Below, in pieces: positions 9,363-18,298 of a stretch of 64,000 bases of DNA. The translations under genes and the position numbers were made by a program. This DNA comes from Streptomyces poonensis (GTDB lineage: Bacteria > Actinomycetota > Actinomycetes > Streptomycetales > Streptomycetaceae). The stretch is from NCBI RefSeq assembly GCF_014650915.1, contig NZ_BMVW01000001.1:62001-126000 (forward strand). Reading direction: 5' to 3'. Under the pieces are notes generated by a model. It was not told the origin of the DNA and did not search any database. It saw only the letters and a list, made by a program, of their open reading frames with translations. Numbering within the stretch: position 1 is the stretch's first letter; every line of letters begins with the position of its first letter.

Positions 9363-10981
9363 GACAGCGCCCCGATCGCCATCGGCACCCCGCGCGGGAC
9401 CCCGGTCCGCAGTTGCAGGGCGAGCGCGACGTCCACGCTGTCGGGGCGGTCGTGCCCCACGAGGTCCGCGACGGTCCAGGCGACCCTCAGCACCCGGTCC
9501 AGTCCGCGTGCGGTCAGCACCCCGCGTTCCAGGCCGCGTTCGGCCTCGTCCATCGCGCCGGGTGCCGCGTGCCACCGACTGCGCAGCTCCCGGCCGGGGA
9601 TCTCGCTGTTGGTCCGCCAGGGGGTGCCGGCCAGCCGCAGCGCCGCCCGCTCCCTGGCCACCCGGATCCGGTCGGCGACCACCGCCGTGGGCTCACCGCG
9701 CGCACCGCGCTCCGTCAGCTGCGCGCGCGTGACACGGTCGACCTCCACCCTGAGATCGACGCGGTCGAGCAGAGGACCGGAGAGCCGCGCCTGATAGCGG
9801 CGGACGGACGCGGGCGGGCACTCGCACAGCTCCTCCTTCAGCGAGAACCGGCCACACGGGCACGGATTGGCGGCGAGCACCATCAGGAACCGCGCCGGGA
9901 AGCGCACCACACCCGCACTGCGGGCGATCACCACATGCCCGCTCTCCAGGGGCTGCCGCAGCGCGTCCAGCACCTGGCCGCTGAACTCGGGCGCCTCGTC
10001 CAGGAAGAGCACTCCACGATGAGCGAGGGACACCGCTCCCGGCCGTGCGATGCCCTGCCCCCCGCCGACGAGCGCCTGCATGGTGGCCGAGTGGTGGGGG
10101 GCGCAGTACGGCGGCGTGTCGACCAGCGGCTTGCCCGCGGGCAGCAGGCCCGCCACCGAGTGGACCGCCGTGACCTCCAGCGACTCCTGACGGGTGAGCG
10201 ACGGCAGGACGGCCGGGAGACGCTCGGCGAGCATGGTCTTGCCCGCGCCCGGCGGCCCCTGCAGCAGCAGATGGTGCCCGCCGGCCGCGGCGACCTCCAC
10301 GGCGGTCCGGGCCGGGAGCTGGCCGACGACGTCGGCGAGGTCGTGTCCGTGGTCGTGCTGTGCGGCGCCCGCGCTGTGCATGCCCGTGGCGGCACCCACA
10401 CCGGGCATGCGCAGGCCCGCCATCAGCGGGTCCGGGCGGCCGTCGTCCGGCTCCTCGTCGGGTACCGGTTCGTCCGTGAGTACGGCGATGAGCTGGCGCA
10501 GGCTCCGTACGCCCAGCACGGAGACACCGGGCACCAGCGCGGCCTCCGCCGCGGCGCACTCCGGGACCACCACCTGCTCGTAGCCCGCGTCCGCGGCGGC
10601 CAGCACGGCGGGCAGGATGCCGCGCACCGGCCGCACCCGGCCGTCGAGCCCCAGCTCCCCGATCATCACGATGTCGGCGAGCACCTTCGGATCGATCCGC
10701 TCGGCGGCACCGAGGACGGCGCACGCCACGGCGAGATCGAATCCGCTGCCCGCCTTGGGCACCGACGCGGGGCTGAGCCCCACGGTCAGCTTCTTCTGGG
10801 GCCACTCGGCGCCGGAGTTCACCACCGCCGCCCGCACCCGGTCCCTGCTCTCGGTCAGGCTCTTGTCGGGCAGCCCCACCAGGGTGAAGGCCGCGATGCC
10901 CGGCTCCAGGTCGGCCTGGACCTCCACGAGCACGCCCTCGACGCCCACGAGCGCCACCGAGCATGTACGGGCGAACCCCAT
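9359..10981 (-). CDS. comM: YifB/ComM family Mg-chelatase-like AAA+ ATPase
   Basis: In Vibrio, ComM is a hexameric helicase that promotes branch migration during transformation; the role in Streptomyces is not established. 540 residues: an N-terminal Lon-like substrate domain (VGLPDKSLTESRDRVRAA, GLSPASVPKAGSGFDL), then the AAA+ core with Walker A GPPGAGKT near residue 240 and Walker B VLFLDEAPEF, and a C-terminal Mg-chelatase helical domain. A Cys-containing segment (NPCPCG and a later CECP) is typical. The ATG at 10981 overlaps the yraN stop by one base and its own stop overlaps dprA. Confidence 0.95.
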   Translation of the reverse strand: MGFARTCSVALVGVEGVLVEVQADLEPGIAAFTLVGLPDKSLTESRDRVRAAVVNSGAEWPQKKLTVGLSPASVPKAGSGFDLAVACAVLGAAERIDPKVLADIVMIGELGLDGRVRPVRGILPAVLAAADAGYEQVVVPECAAAEAALVPGVSVLGVRSLRQLIAVLTDEPVPDEEPDDGRPDPLMAGLRMPGVGAATGMHSAGAAQHDHGHDLADVVGQLPARTAVEVAAAGGHHLLLQGPPGAGKTMLAERLPAVLPSLTRQESLEVTAVHSVAGLLPAGKPLVDTPPYCAPHHSATMQALVGGGQGIARPGAVSLAHRGVLFLDEAPEFSGQVLDALRQPLESGHVVIARSAGVVRFPARFLMVLAANPCPCGRFSLKEELCECPPASVRRYQARLSGPLLDRVDLRVEVDRVTRAQLTERGARGEPTAVVADRIRVARERAALRLAGTPWRTNSEIPGRELRSRWHAAPGAMDEAERGLERGVLTARGLDRVLRVAWTVADLVGHDRPDSVDVALALQLRTGVPRGVPMAIGALS

Positions 10982-11352
10982 CAGGCCGCCCCCCTGACGT
11001 GTTCCACGACGGGCGCGCCGCGGTCGGGGAGCGACACCCCGACGACGTCGACACGGACGCCTCCCGGTGGCGCTGCTCCGTGTTCCTGCAGCCAGCGTTC
11101 GGCCAGGCCGCGCAGACGTTCCGCCTTGGCGGGCGTCACCGCGGCCATGGGGTGTTCGAACGATCCCGCCCTGCGGGTCTTGACCTCGCAGACGACCAGC
11201 GCGTCACCGTCACGCGCCACGATGTCGATCTCGCCGGTCCGTCCGCAGCGCCAGTTGCGCTCCAGGACCGTCATCCCCGCCTCGGCCAGCCGTCGTGCGG
11301 CCAGCTCCTCGCCGTACCTGCCGAGTGCACCGCGTGCCTGGGACGTGTTCAT
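10981..11352 (-). CDS. YraN/UPF0102 family endonuclease-like protein
   Basis: 123 residues from the ATG at 11352, chosen because a strong ggaggtgg site precedes it; an extension to 11397 is possible. Typical UPF0102 sequence: [20 protein letters not shown], then [10 protein letters not shown] and VCEVKTRR, the PD-(D/E)xK nuclease-like core (E, D, ExK). Biochemical role unknown. Clustering with comM and dprA across bacteria suggests a part in DNA processing or recombination. Confidence 0.92.
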   Translation of the reverse strand: MNTSQARGALGRYGEELAARRLAEAGMTVLERNWRCGRTGEIDIVARDGDALVVCEVKTRRAGSFEHPMAAVTPAKAERLRGLAERWLQEHGAAPPGGVRVDVVGVSLPDRGAPVVEHVRGAA

Positions 11353-11480
11353 GTCGGCACCACCTCCGGCGCCAACACTGAGGGCTGATCGGCCCACCGT
11401 GGGATCTTGGTGGACACGTCAGGGGTTGGGGAAAACTCGCTCACCCATTCGGGTGAAGAGGGCCTCCCCGCGTCAGCCGG

Positions 11481-11789
11481 TCAGCCGCCCGGCAGCTCCA
11501 AATCGCTCTTGTTGAGCTCCTCAATGTTCACGTCCTTGAACGTGAGGACGCGCACCTGCTTGACGAACCGGGCCGGTCGGTACATGTCCCACACCCAGGC
11601 GTCCGCCATCGACACCTCGAAGAACACCTCTCCCTGGACCGAGTGCACCTGCATCTCATAGTCGTTGGTCAGATAGAAACGCCGCTCGGTCTCGATCACG
11701 TATTTGAACAGCCCGACGACATCTCGGTACTCCCGGTAGAGCTTGAGCTCCATCTCGGTCTCGTACTTTTCGAGGTCCTCGGCGCTCAT
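11481..11789 (-). CDS. DUF2469 family protein
   Basis: 102 residues beginning MSAEDLEKYETEMELKLYRE and rich in aromatic and acidic residues (YLTNDYEMQVHSVQGEVFFE, VWDMYRPARFVKQVRVL). This is a small protein widely conserved in Actinobacteria, found beside yraN and the ribonuclease HII/signal peptidase block. No catalytic motif or membrane segment is visible. Function unknown; its near-invariant presence points to a core role. Confidence 0.9.
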   Translation of the reverse strand: MSAEDLEKYETEMELKLYREYRDVVGLFKYVIETERRFYLTNDYEMQVHSVQGEVFFEVSMADAWVWDMYRPARFVKQVRVLTFKDVNIEELNKSDLELPGG

Positions 11790-11844
11790 GGCATGTTCCC
11801 CTTCAGCCGTGCGTCCCCCTATTGTGCGTCAGCCCCGTGAGCCC

Positions 11845-12414
11845 CTAGACGATTTCCGTGTCGAGGATCTCGGGCCTGGCCGGAGGACCGTCGTCGAGCA
11901 GCCTGCGCAGCAGCTCGGCGAGTCTGGTTGGATACACCGTCTCATGTGACCGGGTCAGTTCCTGACACGTCCACCAGCGCGATCCCACGACGCTGCGGCG
12001 CTCCAGGTCGGTCAGCCCGGCGGCCTCGGTCACGGTCTGGCTGGTACGGGCCAGGTAGTACCACTCGTCCTGGTTCCAGCGGCGTCCCGCGAACGGGAAG
12101 GAGCACTTCCGCCGCCACAGCACGGGGCCGAGCTCGACGTCGGTGATGCCGGTCTCCTCGGCGAGCTCCCGCAGGGCGGCCTCCTCCCGTGTCTCGTCGC
12201 CCTCCAGTCCGCCGCCGGGGGTGAACCACCAGTCGTCCGCCGGATCGTCCGGCTCGTGCCCGTGCAGCAGCAGAATGCGCTCCCGCGGGTCGAGGAGCAC
12301 CACCCGGGCCACCTTGCGCACACCGTCCCTGGACGCCTCCAGTTCGGCGGCCGCCTGCTCGGCCCCGGGCCGACCGTCGCCGCCCCCACCCTCGTACGGC
12401 ACCTCAACGGACAC
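11845..12414 (-). CDS. NUDIX hydrolase
   Basis: 189 residues from the GTG at 12414, which has a strong ggaaggag site and overlaps the sipZ stop by 11 bases. A complete Nudix box spans residues ~68-90: the stretch GGLEGDETREEAALRELAEE followed by TGI fits GX5EX7REUXEEXGU. It probably hydrolyses a nucleoside diphosphate linked to another group; the substrate cannot be read from sequence. In Streptomyces this gene is cotranscribed behind sipZ; the two jobs seem unrelated. Confidence 0.92.
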   Translation of the reverse strand: MSVEVPYEGGGGDGRPGAEQAAAELEASRDGVRKVARVVLLDPRERILLLHGHEPDDPADDWWFTPGGGLEGDETREEAALRELAEETGITDVELGPVLWRRKCSFPFAGRRWNQDEWYYLARTSQTVTEAAGLTDLERRSVVGSRWWTCQELTRSHETVYPTRLAELLRRLLDDGPPARPEILDTEIV

Positions 12415-13150
12415 TGGCGGACTCCTTCCGGGTCGCGCGGGCCCGCCCGCCCAGGCGCCCCGCGATCGATCCGTACGCTCCGCCGCCCAGCACGAGCACC
12501 GCGCCGACCACGATCGCCACCGTGACCGGTCGCAGCGGCCCGGGAGAGGACAGCGGGCCGAGAACCTCGAAGCCGGCGGGGCGGGCCAGCATGCCGTCCA
12601 TGGGCCACACGACGGCGTCGACGCGCGCGTCCACGGCGGTGCGCGGCACCGTGCCGCTGCCGGCCTCCGTGAGGTGTGCCGTGGAGTCCAGGGAGCCTCT
12701 GCGCTCGTCACCCAGGAGGAACAGCCGCCCCTCGGGGACCGTGATCTCCGGGATGCCCATCACCTCGGCGGCCTGACCCGAGGGGAGATACGGTTCTTCG
12801 ATCTGCTTGCCGTTGACGGTCAGCTGGCCCTTCGTGCAGCACGCCACCGTGTCACCGCCGACCGCGACGACCCGCTTGACCATGGGCGTGTCGCCCCAGC
12901 TCTTCTCCTTGAAGACCACGACGTCGCCACGCCGGATGTCGGCGTCGTCGACGTGCTCGGCCAGGATCCGGTCCCCGGCCGCGATGGTGGGGGCCATGGA
13001 GTCGGTCGGGACGGTGTACGGCCGGTAGACGAGTGCGGCCCACCCGAAACCGCCGAGGAAGAGCACACAGCCGAGGGCCACGGCCAGCCCCGACAGCACG
13101 CTGCCGAGCCGTCCGCGGCCCTCGTCGTCACGGTGTGTCGTCCCGCTCAT
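12404..13150 (-). CDS. sipZ: Type I signal peptidase SipZ
   Basis: Membrane serine protease that removes signal peptides from exported proteins. 248 residues from the ATG at 13150 (ggggagc upstream). N-terminal membrane helix at about 17-42, then YTVPTDSMAPTI with catalytic Ser51, and MVKRVVAVGGD with catalytic Lys92, followed by RLFLLGDERRGSLDS. A second helix near the C-terminus (about 200-222) gives the two-anchor topology seen in several Streptomyces Sip enzymes. Fourth of four tandem paralogues, 82 bases after sipY, and leads its own unit with the NUDIX gene. Confidence 0.95.
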   Translation of the reverse strand: MSGTTHRDDEGRGRLGSVLSGLAVALGCVLFLGGFGWAALVYRPYTVPTDSMAPTIAAGDRILAEHVDDADIRRGDVVVFKEKSWGDTPMVKRVVAVGGDTVACCTKGQLTVNGKQIEEPYLPSGQAAEVMGIPEITVPEGRLFLLGDERRGSLDSTAHLTEAGSGTVPRTAVDARVDAVVWPMDGMLARPAGFEVLGPLSSPGPLRPVTVAIVVGAVLVLGGGAYGSIAGRLGGRARATRKESASVR

Positions 13151-13232
13151 CCCAGTGCTCCCCGGTCTCGGAGGATCGACCTCCCCCGCCTCGTACCGGG
13201 GGCGTGGAAGATCGGAGATCCGGGACGGCACC

Positions 13233-14249
13233 CTACCCGGCGGTACCGCTGCCAGAAACCCTCCCGCCGGCGGCGGTGAGGAGGCGGCGCCGACGCCAGA
13301 ACACCAGCGGCACCGCGCCCGCGAGACCCAGCGCACCGGGGGCGGCGGCGCTCAGATCCTGGTCGAAGGTGTCGGGAACCGGCAGCGTGGCCCAGCGAGT
13401 GGGCGGCCAGGCGATCACGATGGCACGGCCCACGACGTTGTCCACGGGCACGAAGCCCTCGTTCTTGTCGCTCTGGTGGTAGCGGGAGTCCAGCGAGTTC
13501 TGCCGGTGGTCACCCATGACCCAGATTTTGCCTTCGGGCACCGTCACCTTGAACTGACCACCCTGGTCGTCCACGGTGCACGGAGTGTTGCCCGGGTAGA
13601 CGTACGACTCGTCGAGCGCCTTGCCGTTGACCTTCAGCGGACCCGTGCCGTTGCACTCGACGGTATCGCCCGCGACCCCGACGACCCGCTTGATCAGGTC
13701 CTTCTCCTCGGCGGACGGCATCAGGCCGATCCAGCTGAGCACCCGCTGCACGGGGTTGGGCTGGGGCGTGGGCTCGCCGGCCAGCCATCCGTCGGGGTCG
13801 TTGAAGACGACGACCTCGCCGCGCTCCGGCTCGGAGCCGAACCACGGGGTGAGCTTGTCGACCAGGACCCGGTCGCCCTGCTGGAGGGTGTTCTGCATGG
13901 AGTCCGAGGGGATGGAGAACGCCTGCACCAGGAACGTCTTGATCAGCAGCGCGAGAACGAGTGCGATACCGATCAGGAGCGGCAGCTCCTTCCAGAAGGA
14001 GCGCGGCTTCTTACCGGGTTCCTCCGCCTCCCCGTCGCCCGGGGTGTCCATGGTGTCCGGGGTGTCCGTACCCCCCGGGGGGTTTTTCCCGGAGCCGGGG
14101 GAGACGCCCTGGCCACCGGGGCCTTCCGCGCTCCCGGAACTCACGCCGTCCTTCGCGGCCGGGGAAGCCGCTGCGTCGGGCCGCTCCGGCCGCTCCTCGG
14201 GGCCATCCTGTCCGGACCGTGCGCCGACCGCCACGTCCCCCACATCCAC
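13233..14249 (-). CDS. sipY: Type I signal peptidase SipY
   Basis: 338 residues. A long Gly/Pro/Asp-rich cytosolic leader (1-80) is followed by a membrane helix (about 88-108), then FSIPSDSMQNTL with catalytic Ser117 and LIKRVVGVAGD supplying the catalytic Lys. KIWVMGDHRQNSLDSRYH is conserved box E. A C-terminal hydrophobic segment ending in Arg (GLAGAVPLVFWRRRR) is the second anchor. The start at 14249 has gaggag upstream but lies inside the sipX frame (239-base overlap). An alternative start at Met67 (14051) would shorten the leader and the overlap. Confidence 0.93.
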   Translation of the reverse strand: MDVGDVAVGARSGQDGPEERPERPDAAASPAAKDGVSSGSAEGPGGQGVSPGSGKNPPGGTDTPDTMDTPGDGEAEEPGKKPRSFWKELPLLIGIALVLALLIKTFLVQAFSIPSDSMQNTLQQGDRVLVDKLTPWFGSEPERGEVVVFNDPDGWLAGEPTPQPNPVQRVLSWIGLMPSAEEKDLIKRVVGVAGDTVECNGTGPLKVNGKALDESYVYPGNTPCTVDDQGGQFKVTVPEGKIWVMGDHRQNSLDSRYHQSDKNEGFVPVDNVVGRAIVIAWPPTRWATLPVPDTFDQDLSAAAPGALGLAGAVPLVFWRRRRLLTAAGGRVSGSGTAG

Positions 14250-15210
14250 TCCTCACTCCGTACCGCCGCCCGCGCCGCATCCGGAGCAGGCCCACCACTC
14301 CCATAACGAGCGGGAGTTCCGCAGGGGTCGGGAGCGGGATCAATTCGTTCGGATCCGCGGAGGCCACCCTATGCGACGTGCCCAGGGCGGTAGCCGACCC
14401 GTCGGGCACGGTCGCGAACGTGTCCCGCTGCTCCAGGCCGCTCCAGTGACCGATCGGCCAGCCGATGTAGACGGCGCGGCCGACGACGGCCTCCTCGGAG
14501 ACGGTGCCGTTGTACTCGTCGGCGCGGTGGTAGCGGGAGTCGGCGGAGTTGGCGCGGTGGTCGCCCATGACCCAGAGGCGGCCCTGGGGCACCGTCACCT
14601 CGAACTTGATCTCCGACGGTACGTTGTCGGAGTGGACGTAGGACTCGTCCAAGGGCGTGCCGTTGACGGTGACGCGTCCTTGGGCGTCGCAGCATTTGAC
14701 GGTGTCGCCGCCGACCGCGACGACCCGTTTGATCAGGTCCTGTTCGTCGTCGGAGGGAAGCAGCCCGATGAACTGCAGGCCCTCCTTGACCTGCTTGACC
14801 ACGACGGGGTCGTCCTGGGGGGCCGTCGTCTGGTCGCCCTGGAGCCAGCCGCCGGGGTCCTTGAACACGACGACGTCCCCGCGCTGCGGCTTGGAGCCGA
14901 ACCACGGGGTGAGCTTGTCGACCAGGACCCGGTCGCCGATCTGGATGGTGTTCTCCATCGAGCCCGACGGGATCACGAAAGCCTGGACGAGAAACGTCTT
15001 CAGGACCAGGGCTATGAGGACGGCGACACCGACGAGGAGCGGGATCTCCTTCAGAGCCGAGCGGCGCCGTCGTCGTTTGATCTTGCGGGCGAGCTTGCGC
15101 CGTTCGACGCGGCTGGGTCGGGCGGCGCCACCGGCCCGGCGGGAGCCGGTGGGCAGCAGGTTGTCGGCGGGGCCGCTCGCGCTCCCCCGCGGCTTGCCGC
15201 GACTACCCAT
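14011..15210 (-). CDS. sipX: Type I signal peptidase SipX (unusually long tail)
   Basis: Basic Arg-rich N-terminus (RKLARKIKRRRRRS), membrane helix at about 55-73, VIPSGSMENTIQ with catalytic Ser84, LIKRVVAVGGD with catalytic Lys, RLWVMGDHRANSADSRYH. A plausible C-terminal anchor (AELPLVMGVVGLLRMRRGRR) lies near residues 290-320. After it the frame continues another ~80 residues of Arg/Gly-rich sequence over the 5' part of sipY before stopping at 14011. ATG 15210 is taken as start; GTG 15216 is also possible. It overlaps the end of sipW. 399 residues is long for this family. Confidence 0.9.
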   Translation of the reverse strand: MGSRGKPRGSASGPADNLLPTGSRRAGGAARPSRVERRKLARKIKRRRRRSALKEIPLLVGVAVLIALVLKTFLVQAFVIPSGSMENTIQIGDRVLVDKLTPWFGSKPQRGDVVVFKDPGGWLQGDQTTAPQDDPVVVKQVKEGLQFIGLLPSDDEQDLIKRVVAVGGDTVKCCDAQGRVTVNGTPLDESYVHSDNVPSEIKFEVTVPQGRLWVMGDHRANSADSRYHRADEYNGTVSEEAVVGRAVYIGWPIGHWSGLEQRDTFATVPDGSATALGTSHRVASADPNELIPLPTPAELPLVMGVVGLLRMRRGRRYGVRSGCGGRGGRRTVRTGWPRGAAGAARRSGFPGREGRREFRERGRPRWPGRLPRLREKPPGGYGHPGHHGHPGRRGGGGTR

Positions 15211-16045
15211 GGGCACCGCCCGGGGCGGGCACGCGCGCGTAGGCGTCGGGACGGTCGATTCCGGTCCAGCGGCCGAGGGGCCAGGCGATCCAGTCGGCCC
15301 TGCCGATGACCCGGTCCACGGGGATCATGCCGCCGCCGGGCGACCCCAGATGGTCGCGGGAGTCGCTGGAGGCGCTGCGGTGGTCGCCGAGGACGAACAG
15401 GGTCCCGTCCGGCACGACCACGTCGAAGGGCACGTCCGACGGGCTGTCCCCCGGATACAGAAACGCCGACTCGTCGACCGACCGGCCGTTCACCTCGAGC
15501 TTCCCCTCCCTGTCGCAGCAGACCACGTGGTCTCCCCCCACGCCGACGACACGCTTGACGTAGTCGGCGTCCCCGAAGCGGCCGGTGCCGTCGAACACGA
15601 CGACGTCTCCACGCTGCGGCTCAGAACCGAAACGGTACGCCAACTTATTTACGAGGACGCGGTCCCCGATCCTCAATCGGCTCTCCATGGAACCGCTGGG
15701 AATCTGGAACGGCTGGAGCACGAAGGTGCTGAACAGCAGCAGGAACAGCAGGCAGACCAGGGCGGTCAGGGTGATCCGCCCGCCCGGGACCCAGTCGGCG
15801 ACCCGGTCCACCCACGAGAAACGCGACCGTCCCTCACGCGTCCCCGGTCCCGAGGGCTCCTCGGATGCCTCCGAGAAGCCCTCGGGGGCGTCCGAGCCGG
15901 TCCCGGGGCCGTCCGAGATGGTCTCGGCACTGCCCGGGTCCTGCTCGGGACCGGCCGTCACCGGCCCGGAGTCGTCCGGGCCGGCCTCGGCCTCAGGGGT
16001 GCGGAAGGAGCGGTCGCGCTCCACGTGCTGTGCTTCGGTGTCCAT
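15203..16045 (-). CDS. sipW: Type I signal peptidase SipW
   Basis: 280 residues. An acidic, Ser/Pro/Glu-rich cytosolic leader (1-85), membrane helix (about 91-112), IPSGSMESRL with catalytic Ser119, DYVKRVVGVGGD with catalytic Lys164, then TLFVLGDHRSASSDSRDH. There is no clear C-terminal anchor, unlike SipX/Y/Z. A short run of A/T-ending codons (GTA AAT AAG TTG at residues 132-135) is unusual for this genome. First of the sip cluster; its stop overlaps the sipX start. It follows rplS by 46 bases, so it may be transcribed with the ribosomal operon. Confidence 0.94.
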   Translation of the reverse strand: MDTEAQHVERDRSFRTPEAEAGPDDSGPVTAGPEQDPGSAETISDGPGTGSDAPEGFSEASEEPSGPGTREGRSRFSWVDRVADWVPGGRITLTALVCLLFLLLFSTFVLQPFQIPSGSMESRLRIGDRVLVNKLAYRFGSEPQRGDVVVFDGTGRFGDADYVKRVVGVGGDHVVCCDREGKLEVNGRSVDESAFLYPGDSPSDVPFDVVVPDGTLFVLGDHRSASSDSRDHLGSPGGGMIPVDRVIGRADWIAWPLGRWTGIDRPDAYARVPAPGGAHG

Positions 16046-16091
16046 CGGAGCCGCATGCTATCCGGCCCGGCCGGGACACCTGAGCGTGCGC

Positions 16092-16442
16092 TCAGTTCTC
16101 GCGCTTCTCCTTGATCTTCGCCGCCTTGCCGCGCAGCTCGCGCAGGTAGTACAGCTTGGCGCGACGCACGTCACCGCGGGTGACGAGCTCGATCTTCTCG
16201 ACGATCGGGGTGTGCACCGGGAAGGTGCGCTCGACGCCGACGGAGAAGGAGACCTTGCGGACCGTGAAGGTCTCGCGGACACCAGCGCCCTGGCGGCGGA
16301 TCACGACGCCCTTGAACTGCTGCACACGGGAGCGGTTGCCCTCGATGACGCGGACGTGGACGTTGACGGTGTCACCCGGGCGGAAGGCCGGGATGTCGTC
16401 GCGCAGCGACGCGGAGTCGACGGAGTCGAGCAGGTGAGACAT
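16092..16442 (-). CDS. rplS: 50S ribosomal protein L19
   Basis: 116 residues from the ATG at 16442, starting [20 protein letters not shown], then [19 protein letters not shown] and [17 protein letters not shown], all standard L19. An in-frame GTG extension to 16469 is less likely. It follows trmD by 135 bases, a spacer with a small hairpin (ccctg/caggg near 16535-16547), in the classical rpsP-rimM-trmD-rplS order. L19 sits at the subunit interface. Confidence 0.97.
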   Translation of the reverse strand: MSHLLDSVDSASLRDDIPAFRPGDTVNVHVRVIEGNRSRVQQFKGVVIRRQGAGVRETFTVRKVSFSVGVERTFPVHTPIVEKIELVTRGDVRRAKLYYLRELRGKAAKIKEKREN

Positions 16443-16577
16443 TTCGTCTGCTTTCTTCGCTGATGCCACAGGTCATCAACGGGAACTAGATGTTCGATGA
16501 GAGTGTCGTGCGAGTCGGGTCGGGCGTCGTTTCCCCCTGCGGCAGGGGCGCACACCGGACGGACGCACAACAGCGGT

Positions 16578-17411
16578 CTATTCTTCCACGCCCTCTGGCC
16601 TGCGCCAAAATCGGCTGTGCGGCTCCCCCTCGGGGTCCGGTGCCCAGCCCAGGATAGAAAGCATCTCGCGGTCCTTCTTGTCGAACGCCTTGGGATCGCA
16701 GCGCTCGATCAGGTCGGGCCGATGGAGGGTCGTACGCATCAGGGCCTGGTCCCGGCGCCAGCGCGCGATCTTCCCGTGATGGCCGCTGAGCAGCACGTCG
16801 GGGATACCGCGCCCGCGCCACTCGGGCGGCTTGGTGTAGACCGGCCCCTCCAGCAGATTGGCCATGGCGCCGGGCGCGAAGGAGTCGTCCCGGTGGGACT
16901 CGGCGTTGCCGAGGACGCCCGGCAGCAGGCGCGCCACGGCTTCCGTGACGACCAGTACGGCCGCCTCGCCGCCGGCGAGGACGTAGTCGCCGATGGACAC
17001 CTCGTACACGGGCATACGGGTGGCGTACTCGTCGATGACCCGGCGGTCGATGCCCTCGTAGCGGGCCGGGGTGAAGATCAGCCACGGCCGCTCGGAGAGT
17101 TCGACGGCGAGTTCCTGGGTGAAGGGGCGGCCGCTGGGTGTGGGCACGACCAGCACCGGCGTGTGGGAGCCCGTCTCGTAGCCGTCAGCGAGGACGGAGT
17201 CCAGCGCGTCGCCCCAGGGGTCGGTCTTCATGACCATGCCGGGGCCGCCGCCGTAGGGGGTGTCGTCGACCGTGTTGTGCCGGTCGTACGTCCAGGCGCG
17301 CAGATCGTGCACGTGCACATTCAGCTGCCCGCGCACGCGTGCCTTGCCGACGAGCGAGACGTTCAGGGGTTCCAGGTACTCGGGGAAGATCGTGACGACG
17401 TCGAGCCGCAT
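16578..17411 (-). CDS. trmD: tRNA (guanine37-N1)-methyltransferase
   Basis: Methylates G37 next to the anticodon to prevent frameshifting. 277 residues starting [20 protein letters not shown]. Conserved knot motifs: DDTPYGGGPGMVMK, IFTPARYEGIDRRV, EVSIGDYVLAGGEAAVLV. The ATG at 17411 overlaps the rimM stop by one base (TGATG), so translation is coupled. The C-terminal ~20 residues are poorly conserved. Confidence 0.97.
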   Translation of the reverse strand: MRLDVVTIFPEYLEPLNVSLVGKARVRGQLNVHVHDLRAWTYDRHNTVDDTPYGGGPGMVMKTDPWGDALDSVLADGYETGSHTPVLVVPTPSGRPFTQELAVELSERPWLIFTPARYEGIDRRVIDEYATRMPVYEVSIGDYVLAGGEAAVLVVTEAVARLLPGVLGNAESHRDDSFAPGAMANLLEGPVYTKPPEWRGRGIPDVLLSGHHGKIARWRRDQALMRTTLHRPDLIERCDPKAFDKKDREMLSILGWAPDPEGEPHSRFWRRPEGVEE

Positions 17412-17974
17412 CACGCCTCGTCCCCCGAGGCCTCCGAGGAGTCGCGGGACGAGGCGATCTCCGCGCGGTCGTCGATCAGACCGGGCGGCGGGTCGATCAC
17501 CGCGCGCTGCTCCGCGAGGTCGATCTCCGTGACGATCTCCTCGACGAACGGCACGTAGACCTCGCTGCCGTCCGGACGCTCCACCACGAACAGGTCCTGC
17601 GAGGGCAGGTGGGAGATCTCCGTGATCCGGCCGACCTCCCTGCCGTCCACGGTCACCACGTCGAGGTCCATCAGCTGGTGGTCGTAGTACTCGTCCTCGC
17701 CCTCGGGGAGTTCCTCCGGGTCGACCTCGGCGATCAGGAGGATGTTGCGCAGCGCCTCGGCGCCGTTGCGGTCGCGCACCCCCTCGAAGCGCAGCAGGAG
17801 ACGGCCGCTGTGGACGCGGCCGGTCTCGATGGTCAGCGGTCCGGCCGCGGCCGGGTCGGTGGCCAGGACGGCGCCGGGCGCGAGCCGCAGTTCGGGCTCG
17901 TCGGTGCGTACCTCGACGGTGACCTCGCCCTTGATTCCATGGGCACGGCCGATGCGAGCGACTACCAGCTGCAC
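17411..17974 (-). CDS. rimM: 16S rRNA processing protein RimM
   Basis: Assists maturation of the 30S head. GTG start at 17974 with aggagaa upstream; 187 residues. N-terminal motif [18 protein letters not shown] is diagnostic, followed by the PRC-barrel half ([27 protein letters not shown]). The Ser/Glu/Asp-rich tail ([13 protein letters not shown]) is an actinobacterial addition. It sits between the KH protein and trmD. Confidence 0.96.
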   Translation of the reverse strand: MQLVVARIGRAHGIKGEVTVEVRTDEPELRLAPGAVLATDPAAAGPLTIETGRVHSGRLLLRFEGVRDRNGAEALRNILLIAEVDPEELPEGEDEYYDHQLMDLDVVTVDGREVGRITEISHLPSQDLFVVERPDGSEVYVPFVEEIVTEIDLAEQRAVIDPPPGLIDDRAEIASSRDSSEASGDEA

Positions 17975-18056
17975 TTGCTCGATTCTCCTGATCTACGACC
18001 ACGGGCCGGGGACGGCCCAGTGGCCCTCCCCGGCCCGAGCCGGTGCGGTGTTTGCG

Positions 18057-18296
18057 TCAGCGGACGTGATCCACGTCGACGAGGTCGACACGGACACCGC
18101 GACCGCCGATGGCGCCCACGACGGTGCGCAGGGCGCGTGCGGTGCGGCCGTTGCGGCCGATCACCTTGCCGAGGTCGTCGGGGTGGACCCGGACCTCCAG
18201 TACACGCCCGCGGCGCAGGTTGCGCGAGGCGACCTGCACATCGTCAGGGTTGTCGACGATGCCCTTCACGAGGTGCTCGAGAGCCTCCTCGAGCAT
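18057..18296 (-). CDS. khpA: KH-domain RNA-binding protein KhpA
   Basis: 79 residues: MLEEALEHLVKGIVDNPDDV, then the KH core VHPDDLGKVIGRNGRTARAL with the GxxG loop (GRNG). In Gram-positive bacteria KhpA pairs with KhpB/EloR and binds many RNAs. It begins two bases after the rpsP stop and is followed by rimM, the same arrangement as B. subtilis rpsP-ylqC-rimM. The DNA-level order and size make the call firm. Confidence 0.94.
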   Translation of the reverse strand: MLEEALEHLVKGIVDNPDDVQVASRNLRRGRVLEVRVHPDDLGKVIGRNGRTARALRTVVGAIGGRGVRVDLVDVDHVR

Positions 18297-18298
18297 GC

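Noticed and set aside
14253..14450. Frameshift inside sipX before its C-terminal anchor
   Set aside because: The alternative frame reaching TGA at 14253-14255 would encode Trp/Cys-rich sequence and a rare TTA codon, whereas the sipX frame encodes a plausible membrane anchor. Kept only as an overlap finding.
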